Positions 46,725-61,220 of a DNA stretch of 64,000 bases are shown piece by piece. The number at the start of each line of letters is the position of its first letter. Position 1 is the stretch's first letter. The stretch comes from Lomentospora prolificans. Lineage: Eukaryota; Ascomycota; Sordariomycetes; Microascales; Microascaceae. The position numbers were made by a program, and so were the translations under genes. The DNA is taken from NCBI GenBank assembly GCA_029532625.1, contig JARFXM010000004.1, forward strand, positions 2,170,001 to 2,234,000, read 5' to 3'. Below the pieces are notes generated by a model that saw nothing but the letters and a program-made list of their open reading frames with translations, was not told where the DNA came from and made no database searches.

Positions 46725-48700
46725 GGATGGATCAGTTCGCCCTGGCGAGTGTTAAAGAGTGACTGGGTCGAGCGCCTATAAGTGTCGTCCACCAAGACGA
46801 CAGCCTCGACTCACAGCACTTTAAAAGGTAGGAACGGATGCCCAACCGAAAGGGACAACTCAAACCTGTCCACAAGCTCGTGGACGTCAAGTCAGCATGA
46901 GGTAGTGGTGCGTGTGGGACAGAGAGTGAAAGAGTCGCAGTTGTCTTTTCAGGTGTGGAAGACGCTAAGGGCCCAAGTCACGAATCTCTTGAGTTTCAAC
47001 CAATACCGTCCCGCGAATGCAATGGTCGGAAACCTGAAAGAAAAGAAGGGACAGAAGTGGATCACTGAAAAGCTCCTAGGAGAGCTAAAGGAAAGGAAGG
47101 AAAAGAAGGGGAGAAATTAACGACAGCGCAGGAGAATAAAGGTAGCTTCGAATGCCCCAGCACGGCTAGCCGTGGTGATTCGCGAACGAAAGCGAGAGCC
47201 GGGTGAAGGAGATTGCTAACGGTGTCGTTCAAACCAGAAACCTCCTATAAATCGGCAGCGGCAGGCGAGCGGACCAGAGGTAGGACGAGATGCTGCACTG
47301 TAATACTGGCTAGGACAGGTCGATCCTTGGGGCCAGTGGCACCGCATCCGCTGGTGATCGTGGGTTGTCGAGGGCGTCGGGCGACTGCAGGGACGACCAC
47401 CAGGGCACAGAACAGTCGAGTGTGTCGAGGCCGAGTGACCCACGGAGCTCTTGCTCCACCGGCTTTCCTTCTTGTGCTGTGGAATTGAAATTGCTACAAC
47501 TCCGCGGGGGGGAGGGCGAACAGCAAGATCGGAAAAGTCTTGTCGAGGTGTTGAGGGAGGGGAGGAGGGTCCAAGATATCAACAGAGCTGCCAGGCGGAG
47601 GCTTTTAAGGAAAGTTTGAACTGGTACGGCTGGCTGCTAGTCGAGTTTTGTGCAGCTCTTCTCGCTCGTCAAGGGTGAAGGGCAATTGGCAGGCAAAGGA
47701 CGGGGTAGTGTGCTCTGGGACAGGGTTGCCGTGGAAAAAGCGGCAGGGGGGAACTAGAGAAGGGGGGGTAGGCTTCAGGGAGACCCTGGTTAGCTTCTGG
47801 AGCGGGTGCTAATCAAGGGCAACGAACCTATGCCACAACCGTCCTTGATCACCCTGACGAAAGAAAGATTAGGTAGCAGTGGCCTTGGGAATTAGTGACA
47901 GTGGATGCGGAAAGAGTAGTGTCCTCTGATCCGTCCACCCATGCGCGGGGATGAGAGGCACACGCATCACCTCCGTTTAGCTACACAAAGCCATGCGGGA
48001 GGGAGATCAGTCCTGTTAGCCGGGACCTTTCTTGGGACGAAGAGGGGCGTGCAAATGGTTAGTGCTGGAAGTGATAGGGTCCGGCAGGATGCTGATGGTT
48101 GCGGCAGGGGGGTTCAGGCTGATGCGTGGGTGGGTTGTTCCTGGTGTAAGTTGAGATTACAAGGGATCAAGGTCCGGTAAGATGTCATAGTAGATCGGCG
48201 GAGCTTTGAAGCTAAGAGTTGGGAAGATGCTGGGGTGGAGGGGGGGATGGAAGGGGCCAAGGCAAAAGGGTTGGGCACAAGGTAAGCGGGTGTATGAGGA
48301 GTGAGAGGGCTTTGGTGCAGGGGTGTGCAAGAATGGCTGGAGTGGTAGCAGCTTGGTGTATGTGGGCGCACTTCTCCCTTGGCTTGGGCCTTGTTCGAGC
48401 TTCCGGAGTATGAAAGAGACGCACGCTAGAATTCTTATTAGCGGATCCAAGGTACCCACCGAAACGACGACCCTTAGAGGGAGATTATAAGTACTCGGGC
48501 GAGACAGCCAGGATCACAGAGAAATGATTGCCGTATTACGATGATTTTAGGATGGAGGCGAGGACAAGGGAACAAGACGTCAGGAAACGCGGAATATGGA
48601 ATGTGGGATTGACTTGTCGATAATGGCAGGAGGAACGGACTGTTGTCTCTGGAAATCTTCCGTACGAAGGTGTGTAGGCGCGTGTGTAGGTGCGTATATA

Positions 48701-48715
48701 TGTGTGTGTGTGTGT
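48701..48715. repeat. (TG)n dinucleotide run
   Basis: Perfect TG repeats of about 7 units following a short TATATA stretch; simple microsatellite in non-coding DNA. Confidence 0.85.
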
Positions 48716-50070
48716 CAGGAAGGACGCACTGATGTACTGTATGTCACCACATGCACCGTTGGGACAGAATTAGCGACGGAAGAAGTCTCAGCGAACGCGT
48801 ATCTTCCCAATACATCGTCGACAAGTAGAGTACTAGCTCTGATGATGACTAGAGTCCCTGGTTCGCAAGTATTTTGCGGCACGCTACATTTCAGGGAGAG
48901 ACACCACGCTGCAATTACGGTACCGCCCCTCCGTCACGGGCGACTAGCAAAAAATAAGGGTCTTTCCCATAACCCAAGTGTGAGGCGAAGGCTGCTCCCG
49001 ACTGAAAGATCTGGGGAGAGGTGGCAATAAATCGAAGCTCATAAGCGAGCAAGAGACATAAGGAGAGCGGGTTGTTGAAGCCATCCCCAGGTGTTTTGCG
49101 ATATAGAGAGTTAAGGTAGGAATAAAAAGGAGTTTCATCACATTTAGTGAGACGAAGCTCTCGGGGCGGCGGTTACAGGGCCTTTCCATTCATGGATCAT
49201 GATGGTTTCTCTCTGGCGTTCGGGGCATCAATTGGTAAGGTGAGAGACGGGGCCGGATCGCCCAAACTCAATACTGGCGGAGCACCCTTTCTGAATAATT
49301 TCGTATGACTGAAAGCGCACGCTACAGCAGAGGCAAGCCAGAGACAAGTCGAAGCTTTAGCACCAGTGTATGTCAAAGGTATGCAGGGACTCCGAAGAGC
49401 CATCGTCGACCGCGATCGTCTCGGGTTCCCACCAGCTCATAGATCAGAGGCTCCCCTTAGACCTCAGTAGGACAACTACGAAGTAGCTTGTGCAGGAAGT
49501 GCCAAATGCACCAGAAAACCAGTATGAGACGGCCAGCGGCCAAAGGAAAGACAATAGCCAGCATGGAAGCTGGCTGATTAATATAAAAAAAGAAAGAAAA
49601 AAATAAACAATACGAATTGTCACGCAAGTAGCGAACGGGTCGACCATTGATGAGGTACCAGGATCTGTTCATGGAGACAGAGTGGAGGATGGGTTGTGGA
49701 AGGGATTGATTGAGACGAACCCCTCAAGAACCCTGGGTCCTTAGCGCAGGAGAGCACGTTAGCGTCGCCAGGGTGCTCTCGCCAGGGATCATCGTGCCCT
49801 CCCCGCCCCTCCCCCCCCCCTCCCCAGGGTGCTGCGAGCCGAGAAGCCACTCCACCCACGGCCCACGCCTGCAAGTCACTCCTCAACCCCTGCTAATAAC
49901 GGGCGGTAACTTCTCAAGGTATTGCCTCAGTTCCTGACCAGTACCTGCCCCAAACCCCGTCACTGGCTGAATACGAAGAAGGTACTGAAACCGCAAGAAC
50001 ACAAGAGTATTTTTATCGAGTACTCGCAAGGGTTACCACCTTCTGGTCGGGTGAGCGTAAAATATCAGCG

Positions 50071-50138
50071 AGAAAAGTAGAAAGAAAAAAAAAAAAAAGA
50101 AAAAGGAAAAAAAAAAAAAAAAGAAAAAAACAAAAAAC
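50071..50138. repeat. A-rich low-complexity tract
   Basis: Almost pure A interrupted by single G or C bases. A further pure A run lies at about 50505-50523. Neither is next to a gene that would mark it as a retroposon tail. Confidence 0.8.
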
Positions 50139-53100
50139 CAAGCAAGAGAGAGAAGACAGCAGACCGTCACCAACGTCTACTTATTTTTATCTTCGTCCCA
50201 CGCATTGCATGTACTATGAAAGATTGGGAGATGCACTCTTCCGTAGGTCCCGTTCACGCGTCCCTAGCACCCCTCAAGCTCACTTCTTTCCATCCAGTAT
50301 TGTTTAGAAGCGAACAGCTTCGCCTGCCCGTACTTCAAGCTTCACACGACCTGCCCGACCGGCAAGTGAGATCTAGGATGACATAGATATGCAGTACGTT
50401 ACGCACCGTTCAGGCCATGCGGAAAGGAGAGGCAGGAAAAGTGATCAATTGTGTCCCATATCTGTATGGGCATGCGGTTTCATACTGGAGCCAGCAGCAA
50501 ATGTAAAAAAAAAAAAAAAAAAATTTCGCACTTCAGCTCAACGGACTTCGATGTATTTAGGCGGCGCATCAGTACTTGTAGCGCCTTGTTGGCAAGGACC
50601 GCGCAAGGGTTGCGCTTAATAACTTGTGGACAAACCCGTCTTCGGTAGTCAAAGCAGGTTCCTAAAGTCTGGAGTCCCTGCCAGGCTCGCTTCACGAACA
50701 TATCGACTAGCACAAACTAAAATCCTGTACCTAATGGCCAGGGTAGGCGCCCATCATCCCCCACAGGCTAAGAGTCCTGTTTGACAGCCAGCTTAAGAAG
50801 AAAAAAATAAGAAAAAACAGGCCACTTTAACGAGGGAGGCAAGATCCCGGACCTCATGCTCCGCCTGAGACTCGTTCTATGCCTCTCACCTCATCTATCT
50901 ATCCATTATAATTATTCGATTTCGCTAGGATGGAGACTTGATTTTCTTCTTTTTCACCCCTTTGTCCTTCCACAGTAGGCGACCATGTGTGACATTGATT
51001 TTTAGGCCCCAGATATCAATCCTTTTAGGTCTACCACAACTTCCGAGGTAATTGCTCGGAATACCCTATGAGCTAGTGAATAGTCCCAAACCCACACTCT
51101 GGGATGTAATTATCCACACTAGGCTAGAGGACTTGATTTTTGGTTTGGCTGCTGGCTGTCGGAGCATCCCTTTAGCCCTACATTAATGAAGTGTAATTAT
51201 CAGGTCCTGCTAATGTCGAAAGCTTTAAATTACCATCGATGGTCTTGAATGCCAACGATCTATCCTGCATCAGGGCATTGTGCAACGCTTGCTGGCTACT
51301 TCGTCACTGATCCACCCTGTTACAAGCTTTGAGTAGTGTAACCACAGACGACGGTACACACCCTTGTTGTGCTTCGGCTTCCTCTACTTTCATTCATGGC
51401 GGTGAATGTCGCTCACCTTGGTCCGTTCCCTTGGCCTGCGGTCCAGGCTTCCCACTACGGTGCGGCACCGTCCGATGTCGTTACTTTCGAGAGAGGAACG
51501 CTAGTCCAGGACGGTCATAGATGCCCATGGACTACGGCCACCTTACCATGGAGTCGGGGCCTTCTGTCGCAACGAATTGTAGGATGGGACTCACAGTCAG
51601 CCGCCAGCTTTCGACGAACAAGCCACCAATTCTTACTTTGCCTGTATCTCTGTGTTCACTCGACTAGCATCGGCGGGCTGCCAGACCCAGATCTCCTCAC
51701 ATCAGCAAATCGAGTAAATCACCTTTCTGCGATGTTATAATGAGACCCGGCCGGTCGCTCCCCTGATCTACCACCACAATCTGAAGCATAACGTAGGCTA
51801 GACTTTGTTCCATCATTTCTCACTTCATCCTCACTGTTAATTCTATATGCTATCGAACTCTCTTCGTCGCTGCGACATCGCTCCCCGTTAGCTCCGTGTC
51901 ATTAGATTTAGTGTGCTCCTTGATTGACAGACTTGACACCAGACCTTTTCGAGAAGACACCAACCACATGGAGGCCAATCCTTGTCGATAGGGTAATCAG
52001 ACGAGCTTGACTGGCTTCGGACATTTTGTTCGCCCCAGAATTTCCACCTGTAACATTTGCTGACGTTACCTCATTTCCACATCACTGTGTTCAGTAGCGT
52101 CTGGCAGTAAGTTAACAGAAATGCGTCTGAATCCTTGCCCAGATATGTGTTAGTGCCCTGATCGAATCATGGATCCCGCTAACGGCCAGTTGTTGAGCTG
52201 GCCGGCGTTACTGCCCGACGATGGCGTCTTCCCTGGCCATACCCACCTTGTGCTCCGCAAATCTTCATGTTTCTCCCTGTCATCTCCATCTCGGCGTGCC
52301 TTCCTAGGTGCCCATCCATCTTGCATCTTTATACAGTCTGACGTGACTTTATCATCAAGCCTTGCGGAGCTACAGAGTAGTCGTAGCTAGTATAGAAGAG
52401 GCCGCAATCTGTAATGTCTAGGCCAGCAATACTCATGACACTTAGTAACTTACGACACCATAGCCATCCATGTTCTTGAGGTCAAGCTTCTGATACAGCT
52501 AGGTCTCAGCTTGATGGCATGCCTCATGCCGTCTCATATACTCATGTACACTCGACTGATCTTTACATATCCCAGCTAATATTAGAACTTCATTCAAATA
52601 GCACCTCGCAGGTCACACTTAATTCCGCAATCCGGATTCGAGTGACATTGGAGGCATCGGAAGGCCAGTGGTCCGGACGCTAGAGTCTATTCCCGCCCCG
52701 ACATCCTAAATTACACCATGCTGTAGTCAACAACTGATGATACAAGATGTGTTGGTGCAACAGTGCCATTGCTGAGGCCGAACCTGCAAGGATGTCCTCC
52801 CAGGTATACGCTCTTTTCGAGGTGTCGTCATGACTCTGATATTTCCAACGGTTCTTCTTGGAGGCTGTTGTGCCAAATGATGCCCCACCTGAATCGACAA
52901 ATGATCCACAATCCGCAACCGCATTCGCATCAGGCCGAGGAGGGCACTGGCAGAGATATGGATGCGGGTAACAAGTGCCACCATACAAGTCTTTAATCCG
53001 GTCAGCATCTACCCCAAAACGAGGATGCCCGGTTGCCGCCAAGGTAAATATTCGAAGCACGGACAGGATCCTGCATCCTGGTGCTTTTATTTTTGGCCGC

Positions 53101-55148
53101 ACATTCGTATCAATTTGTTGTCGACCTCCCAACGCATGCGGGAGGGCACACACCATCATTCACGTTACCCTTCCAGTGACCCTTCGCATATCACCTCAGC
53201 CCGGCGTCCGCCAGCTATCTTGCTCTGGCGAGGCCTAAATCGTTGGTACTTCGTCCACACGCCAAACGTCGGATACACTTGGTGCTAATGGAGCTCTGAT
53301 CAAAAGGGAAAGTAGCAAATACCACAGTCCCCAGATGTCTGTCGCTTGAATTTGCCTGCATTGGACGCGGCAGCTGCGACCCATCATAGTCAAGCTTATT
53401 ATGCCGTACCGCGTCAATCCTCCAGAGACTGGGCTACACCTTCCCTCCCCTGATAGAGATCGAGTCTTTTCGATGTCCTTACGCTAGACTTTTTGAAAAT
53501 TTCCGCGCCACTGTCATCCTCATTGTCAATTAGTACGAGTTGCTGAAGTTGCCATGACGGAATGATCCATTCCAGACTACTCCTTGCGATCTTTCGAAAT
53601 TGGATCCAGTCGTATGAGAGAAATTCACACTCCTGGCGAGGGGTTACGTCACCTCATTAATTTCGTTGAAACTTTGACCAATGTGCCACGTATAATCCGA
53701 CCTGGATATATCCTCAAGTCCTGTGTTCCGCTCAGACCATGGTCGCTAATCGATCTAATCGATAACATTTGATCTTATGCCTGGATCCTCAGTAGTCGGC
53801 GGCCGACAATTCCGGGGCTACAATCGTTAAGTGCTATTTCTTATGAACAACGTGAGATCTGCATCAAGACTGCAATCGGGTTGTAATACGCATAATACAT
53901 CCGCGCCACCTCTTCTTACTCCTTCACGTCCCATCATCCCAACATTGTTCTCACATACGGAGTGAGAGATGAGTCCTCGGGCTTCATGCACAACAAGCTA
54001 AAGCAGCTAGATCTTCCTATTCTACATCCCCGTCGGGAAGAAAGAAGAAAGGAGAAAAGACTGGATCGCAAATCATCATCATCCCCATCAGTTCCAGGAA
54101 GCTCGATCTGTAACAGTTTTGGCCGCATGACGGGTGTGACTAGGTATCATCTGCAGGAATGCCGCAGGAAAGAGATGGCAGCACCACAAACCGCGCAGCC
54201 AGATATTTGTGTACAGAGGAGAAGCCAGGTTTTACATTGTATCTTCTCCATAGGCGACAGGAGTTGGATGGACCTATTAGGTACCACCCCTCCTCATCAA
54301 ACTCTCACCCCTGTTCATCTCATGTCTTGCAAGAACGCCTCCTCCTCCTCTCTGAGCAACATGCTATTATACATATCACATGACAGCATCGTCCGTGTCG
54401 TCCCTGTAGGGCCGCTCACGGAAGGGGGATCAGGTCCCTTCGAATCTTGACGCACATCAGTTAGCGACATAGGGCCCCTTCGCTAGACCTCACCAAGAGT
54501 CTCTTATCGGCACTACAGTATCCTTTAGAATTCCTTGTAGGGACAGAGTTTATAATACCCCACAGTATCAGTAGCAGATTGATGAGGCTAGGATGGACAG
54601 TTTGAGGCACCCAGGTCCCCTCCGAGAAACTAGGGCTCTAGAAAATTCTTCTGCTCTCACTTCACAAGACTAGTAACCACCAGGATGCTCAATCGCTGAG
54701 CATTGATCCGCTAAGGAGGCGAGTGGAATGGAGAGTAGTTGCTTCTCAATCCTATCCCGCCCTCACCATGTGGAGCTCGATTTCGGCAGTTCGCTCCTCG
54801 GCTTGGGGGTCAACAGATTCTATGAAGCCTGCGACAAGACGTAAGGTCTCTCTCCACATTCAAAAGCTCACTGATGGATGTGTGGGTGCACGAGACACAT
54901 GCTTGGGAGCCTTTCGTCCACCTGGTGACTGAAAATGAGATGACTAGGTACCGAACAGCCGGCAGCACATAAGCCCACCTAAAACACAAGAGGACCCTGG
55001 GCACGGACACTTGACGGGTGTACTGATGGATATTCGTTCTGTGCAGACACTGGAATGAAAACTTATGTTAAGAATACGGAGAGAGTCATCCGCTAAATGA
55101 AGTGCATTTCCCTATAATTTCTTGAGTGTCAGGATGAGGCATTCTCTT

Positions 55149-55149
<1 letters not shown>

Positions 55150-55195
<46 letters not shown>
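55150..55195. repeat. 46-nt poly-T run
   Basis: Uninterrupted T from 55150 to 55195, followed by ATT trinucleotides and copies of CATTATTTT. Read on the minus strand it is a poly-A run and could be the tail of an old retroposed element inserted in minus orientation, but no upstream element body was recognised and there is no clear target-site duplication. Confidence 0.9.
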
Positions 55196-55200
<5 letters not shown>

Positions 55201-58200
55201 ATTATTATTTTCATTATTTTCATTATTTTCTTTTCCTTGGGGGCGCTGCCGGGTTTGGGGGTGCCGGAGCGTTGAACAGGATTTCTGCCAGAAGTTGATT
55301 TTCCGTAAAGTCGCTCTCCAGGCTCCCGCGGTGGGATGATTGAGTTTATGGGCCTGTGGGTGCTTTCCTGGTGCATGGACACTTGAGCTTGACCCGAATC
55401 AATGATCGCATCAGGCGGGCCTTCCTTAACACGAGCTCCCACCTCCAAGATTCGAGGACATTAGACAAACCAGTAACGGACCGGGGCTAACGCGATCAAC
55501 CTGAGAAGGGTTAGTTCAATGTTATCATACAGATGTACTTTGTACTGGGTGGTGGCATCCATGATAGCTGGCCTGTGCGGGACCCCCTTAACCTGGCCCA
55601 ACCATCTGGCCCAGCGCCCTGACGAACTAATATCGAGCACTTGTCTAATTATGGTAGAATCATTGTCATTGAGGGCTTATCTTGCTTTTCCGGTGTGCGT
55701 TTTAGCTACCGCCGAAAAGGGAGCTACCTGAATACTGGCGGGTCTACTTTAGTGGAATGCGACGAGATAGACCATCACGCCCTTTAACATTTCTGCTTGT
55801 CTCACCCGAAGCGCTTGGCGGCCATTATAGCGCGACCACTAGCATTGTCAACAACGTGCCCGGTCACGGCATAGTACCTCTAGTCTGGGGCGACCCCGAT
55901 CCAAATGCGAACGGGCCTTTGAATTGAGGGATATCGGAAATAGATAAGGATCGGAGAATACGTTCGCCGAAGCGCTTGGTCGTCCGCAAAGGAGTCTTTT
56001 TCATCTGAAACCCTCTCTCGGGGTGTCAAGCGTGTGTGAGGTTTTCAATTTATTCCGAAATAAGCTATCGAGGCTGAAGCCACAAACCAAATTTGCACAT
56101 CACGACACTCTAGGCCGAGCAGAACTCCTCCCTGGCGAGAAGCATATACTTCGTAGTAACCGAGTGGATCGTGTTCAGAGAAGATGGGAGTGGCTAGGGT
56201 ACCAGAGGTTTGTATTCCCGTCCTGCCGAACATCCCAATGTTCGACACAATGCCACAGTGACTGCGAGGGCAAGGTTGCAAGGATTCATCGGCGCTACGA
56301 AATCGAGGTAGCATTCTCCCATGCACAATTAAGTTAAGGGGCTTTTGTGGGTCTTTCCGACATGGACTATTATTATCCTTACCAGGACACATGGCACTGG
56401 GTTCAGATTTTTTGCACCATGAATGTGGCTGCTCAACGATCAACTTGAAATCGATACCACCATGACGGTGACCATATATCGGGCCAACATGCCTCTCTGA
56501 GATGATATCTGCCACTTCGACCTCGAAGAAGATTCGAAAGTTGTGTCGAGTTCGTTGATTTGACGCCCATTCCGGTTCGGCGAAACGGGAGCGGAAGACC
56601 CCCATCAGCTCCGTCTTGCCAACGTCTTCCTGCTAAAGTATCGCCAGTCCCCAAGGGCCGAATAACGGCCTCTTCCTCGCAGTCCGCCACAAGAAATCAG
56701 AGATCTCGGTCATATACTCCGTATAGGGGTAAGCCCTGGTTTCTCTATGGAATGACACTCTATCCTTCTAGAATTGACTGAGACCGAGAGAGCCCTAGCA
56801 GACATTAGGCAAGACGAAGGAGAGATGCTACAGTTTTCTGCATCCTCGTTCTTGTTCATTCGGGCCAAAGGAGCCACTACAGCGCACAAGGTAGTAATTA
56901 TAATGTGCAGGCCAGCAATATGACATCCGTAAAGCCCCAGCTTCATAGTCTCTTCTTTTATAAACTAGATGTGCTGTTAACAGCCATCTCAGGAGAGCTC
57001 AGAAGCACATGTAAATATCCACACTCGTCTCAAGTCCTGTAGATAGCTTATTAGTCGGTCCCTGCCCGCGTAGCTACCTCTTCCCGTTCAGCAACAGAAG
57101 TAGAAAGTCAAGCCTTCTCAGCACATACACTAAACTTATGAATGCTTCGTAATGATGTGATGTGGAGAGTGTAAAACTGCACCTAGTTGAAAACGGTAGG
57201 AGAAACGACAGGGCTTTAGTGATATGATTTAAACTTGTTGAGGTCCATTGGATGGGTGGTTCGTCTCTGCCAGTTTAGCGTTCCAAGGCCGGCCTTGTTC
57301 CTCCTTGTACATGATGGAGGCGATTGGGAAGGACCATGAATCCAACCACCCTCCAAGGTGTTTTCCCCTTGTCCATCCAACACAATTTTCACCTTCATCC
57401 CATGATTCCCTGTCCCTTGTGTACTTGGTTTATGTAGCTGGCGAGGTATACATGGCGTCAATGTGATCCTCGCTCCAGGGCGAGCCCTGCCTGCACCACG
57501 AGTTGGCTGGGCCCAGCACAAAGCGTCTGGCCTCTTTAGTGCGGGTATTCTCCAACCCTCCCCTGCCACGCAACCAATGTCTTCTTTTCCCTCTCCGAGG
57601 AGCTGGGATTTCGCGGAACGAATACCAAAATGAGGAATTAATCTACGACCTCCGGAATTTTTTTTTTTTTCGCCCGGTTTCTTCTTCTCACCCAGCCCCT
57701 GCAAGCCGTTGTCTGAGGGCTCGCTGAGAAGGTGTGGTGATGAGCTGCAGAGGATGCTGGCCACCCTTGATCGGGGAGATCAAGAAACCTCGTGGAATGA
57801 GCTGGGGGCGTTAAGCGATAAGCCACAGTGCCCTTCATCACCAGTTACTGAAGAAGCTGAGTTGTCCGGCTAGGCGTGGCTTGATGCCTCACCGCACCAG
57901 TCGTGCGCCGTACGTTATCGTCTGTCTTTTAAATTCTGCCCGATTTAATCGCATTTTCATCGAGATTGGGATGGTTTTCTTCTTTCCGAGAGGAGGTCCT
58001 TGATGAGATGACAGACACGTCGAATCCACTCTTTTGCATCAAATTACTCCGTCCAGCACCTGGAGCACTATTTTGGACGCTAACTAGTGGGTATTGGGGC
58101 TCCAGGGGTGACCTTGGGAGGCGCGGCGCCCTGTCAGTTTGAGCTTCAGGTAGGCATAAGTATCCTTCCCAACACTGCGGAGCAGGCAAGGGCCAGGCCC

Positions 58201-61200
58201 CCAGTCATTCTGACACTGGACCACTCTTGTATCCGAGCTTCTGGTGAAAAATGACAGTTCCAGGCTAAGGGCCTGAGAGCGTGATGTTGCTGATCGCCGA
58301 AGTGCCATCAGAGCGGGCCGGGGTTTCTTCCCCGTACTTGGGCACAACCCTGGTCCTGGCTCCTTGTGCCCTTGAGCCCTTGCCTGCTTGGAAGGTGTTC
58401 CGAGGCAACAGCTTCGCGACGAATTCCCCGGTTACATGGAGCCCTATCCAAAGGAGGAGATTAAGGCACATTAATCAGTACGAATATTGCCATCGACTGG
58501 TTAAACTTACCAATCTCAACGCCTCAAATAGGATTAGTTCGCAACCATACACGGCCTTGGTAAACTGCCATGACTAGAAGAGCCTCAGAGGCAGTGAGAA
58601 TCGTCCCAGCAGCCTGGGAAACAAACCCGGCATCAGAGCGATAGTGGTAAATTTATCTTATAATAGCCAACCCTCAATAGACCTAGTCCCACATGCGAGG
58701 CTCTTTTTTCTACGCACCAGTTAAAGTAGGATTTTCGACTTCAAGTGATGTCGGGTTTTATTGGCCTGATACAACGGGGCATGACATGCTATCAGTCGAG
58801 AGCATTGCCAGCCACATTGCCATGCCAGAAGTGAGAACTTGGGACGGCCGCAGCAGCGCACGCGATACTATCATCCAACAAATCTTATCAAGGAACAACG
58901 GACGGGACTTGCGTAGGATACGCCCTAAACACGACATCTGGGCTGCCATCAGAATCTTGTCTTCAAACCATTGTTGACCGATTTAATCACGGCAACCACC
59001 ACGAGCGGATTGATTCAGCATGAAGGTTCCAGGTGAGAGAACGTTCCAAGATTAATTGCCTGGGTCTATTTGAAGGAGGGTTGCAACGGGCGGGAGGAAG
59101 GGATTGAGATTCCCGAGTTGGACTTGCAGCACCTTTCTCCAGAACCACTCATTGTGGACCAGAGACCTGGAAAAGAAGCCCCCCTGCACATCAACCCGAG
59201 ACTGTGTCGAGCGAAAAGGTTGATCTAGAATAACCTGCGCACTATGCTGCGCGGTCGCCTCGTCATGCTGTCGCTCAGAGGTGCTGGAACATGCGCTTGA
59301 TAGGTTTGCGAAATTAGAGCCCTACCTTACTTCGTGTGGGAAAAGAGCGACACCATCTTGACCTGGACTAGGTAGGTTTTCACTTGAGGTCAAATCCAGC
59401 CGGAAGCACCTTATGCTCTTCACACCCCTCCCCCATTATGCCAAGAAGCCCGTCCGCGGCTTGTCTCAGGGTGCGGATGTATGCAGCCCAGCCCGCAAAA
59501 GATCAGACGAAAGAGTAATCATACATCCTAATAACACCCCGAGTATTCGCGATGGCGTAGGTACTTCCCCGCCCACTATGATACTATGCCCAAGGCAAGT
59601 ACCACAGACCACCCCAGCGTCAAGTAATATGGCGGGACAACTGTGCTTCAATTCCAAGCGAGGCAGGCCATGTCCCAAGAACAGCGCCCACACAGTCGCG
59701 CGAACCTTGTCGGCCTGCATCGGCTCCCCAGTTAGCATGCCGTCTGCCACGCCCACCATGGCACTCTCCTCATTATTTTCCTGGCGCACTCGTAAACCTA
59801 CCCCGCCCAATCGCATTGCTCCTTCCAATTAGGGCATTAGGATTAGATCGGATTCATCCCTTCCAAACCGGAACCCTGTGCATAAGAATCCCCCTTCGTA
59901 GCCTCCCATCCGGGTTACCTGGTACCGAGTTCGTGCCGTCTTCAGCAATTACGGAGAGTTACCTTCGTACACATGGCTCCTTCCATTCCACATTAGACCG
60001 TGCCTCATCTCAATGGCGCAACTACAGTACAAGTAAACGCTTTGGCTGGATTTGGACAGCCCAGGCCTCGCTCGTTACCACAAGAACTCCTCGCTCCCCT
60101 GAAGTCAATAGTAAAATCCCGCTCTGACATGGCGCATGCCATAGGGAGGGTAGAGATCTCGTCCTAGCCATCAACTCGGTGTTGCAAGGTCGGGCCTGGC
60201 TAATCCACCATAGGCGGTCGAATTAGCCGCTAAAGACTAATCCGAACACTTGATCATGATTGCTCTGAGGCGGTCCATTTGACAGAGAATCTCGGTCTGG
60301 GCGAGGAACAGCTGAAGGGCGGAAAATGCGGGAGTGATGTGCGGTTATCAGACGGCTGTGAATCCCTAGCGTTCCGACCAAACTCGGGCTGAATCACGGT
60401 CCGCGGCACTGAATGGCAACCCTGCAATTTCCAGGCGGGATGGGGGGTGATGGGATGCAGAAGCAACAACCACCGGCTTGCCGCATATGGACGTACAAGA
60501 CCAAAAAGGTTATCTACGAATCCGAATTCCGGCTCCAGTCCCGCCTAAAAGTATTGCGAATGGGTAACATCACTTGTATCCCTGACGATCACGGCTATGA
60601 TCACCGGTGCTGATCAAGGTCCTATGCCCCGCGTCTGGTCTGGGAACGCTGGTCTGTGACACTCCAACACCAGCACAATGTAAGGCATCTATTGATCCGT
60701 TGTTACCTTTACTCTTCACTCATCTCCATAATGTATAATCCCTTCTGACTTTTACCCCAAGTCCCCCATTGTACAGAGGTGACGCCGGCCCCTAACCCAG
60801 CAGCAAGAAACAACACCGGCCGTCTGTCTAAGGCTCAAAACCCCCCGATTCGGGGGCTGTTTTCGCAACTGTAAGTATAAACTTGGCCGAGACGAGTTAA
60901 CTCAAGACGCCTCACATCATTTAACTCGATTGCGGAGGCGCCGCTCCTAAAACCGCGGGAGAAGAGAAGACCAAAACCAGTTCTCCGTAGATTCAGTCCA
61001 ACCGTTTACCGTCCTTTACCGCAAGGACTTATTTTACTTTCATCATCAGCCACGTCGTCGAACGGTCAGTTGTATTACTGATATTAAAAATTGCGGAATG
61101 TCGGGAGCAGAAGGTGATGTTTAAAATCAACTTCTCCATACACAACAATATTGTTCAGTCGGGTCGCAACATCAAATACATCGCAAGGGTTGCAAACCCG

Positions 61201-61202
61201 GG

Positions 61203-61220
61203 TGAAGACCGTGGTCTTCA
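61203..61220. promoter_or_regulatory. Perfect 8-bp inverted repeat TGAAGACC-GT-GGTCTTCA
   Basis: Two 8-bp arms separated by 2 nt, matching a dimeric DNA-binding site in form. No adjacent gene is supported and no binding protein is known to me for it, so function is uncertain. Confidence 0.4.

Noticed and set aside
52680..53159. 159-codon minus-strand frame with several Cys residues
   Set aside because: No recognisable cysteine framework or signal sequence, and overlapping frames of similar length occur in other phases.
55150..55195. Poly-T as the tail of a retrotransposon
   Set aside because: No element body, reverse-transcriptase fragment or target-site duplication could be recognised beside it.
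56045..56605. 186-codon minus-strand frame, the longest in the desert
   Set aside because: No motif, no signal peptide, no intron partners, and a length that can arise by chance in 17 kb read in six frames; a BLASTP search would settle it.
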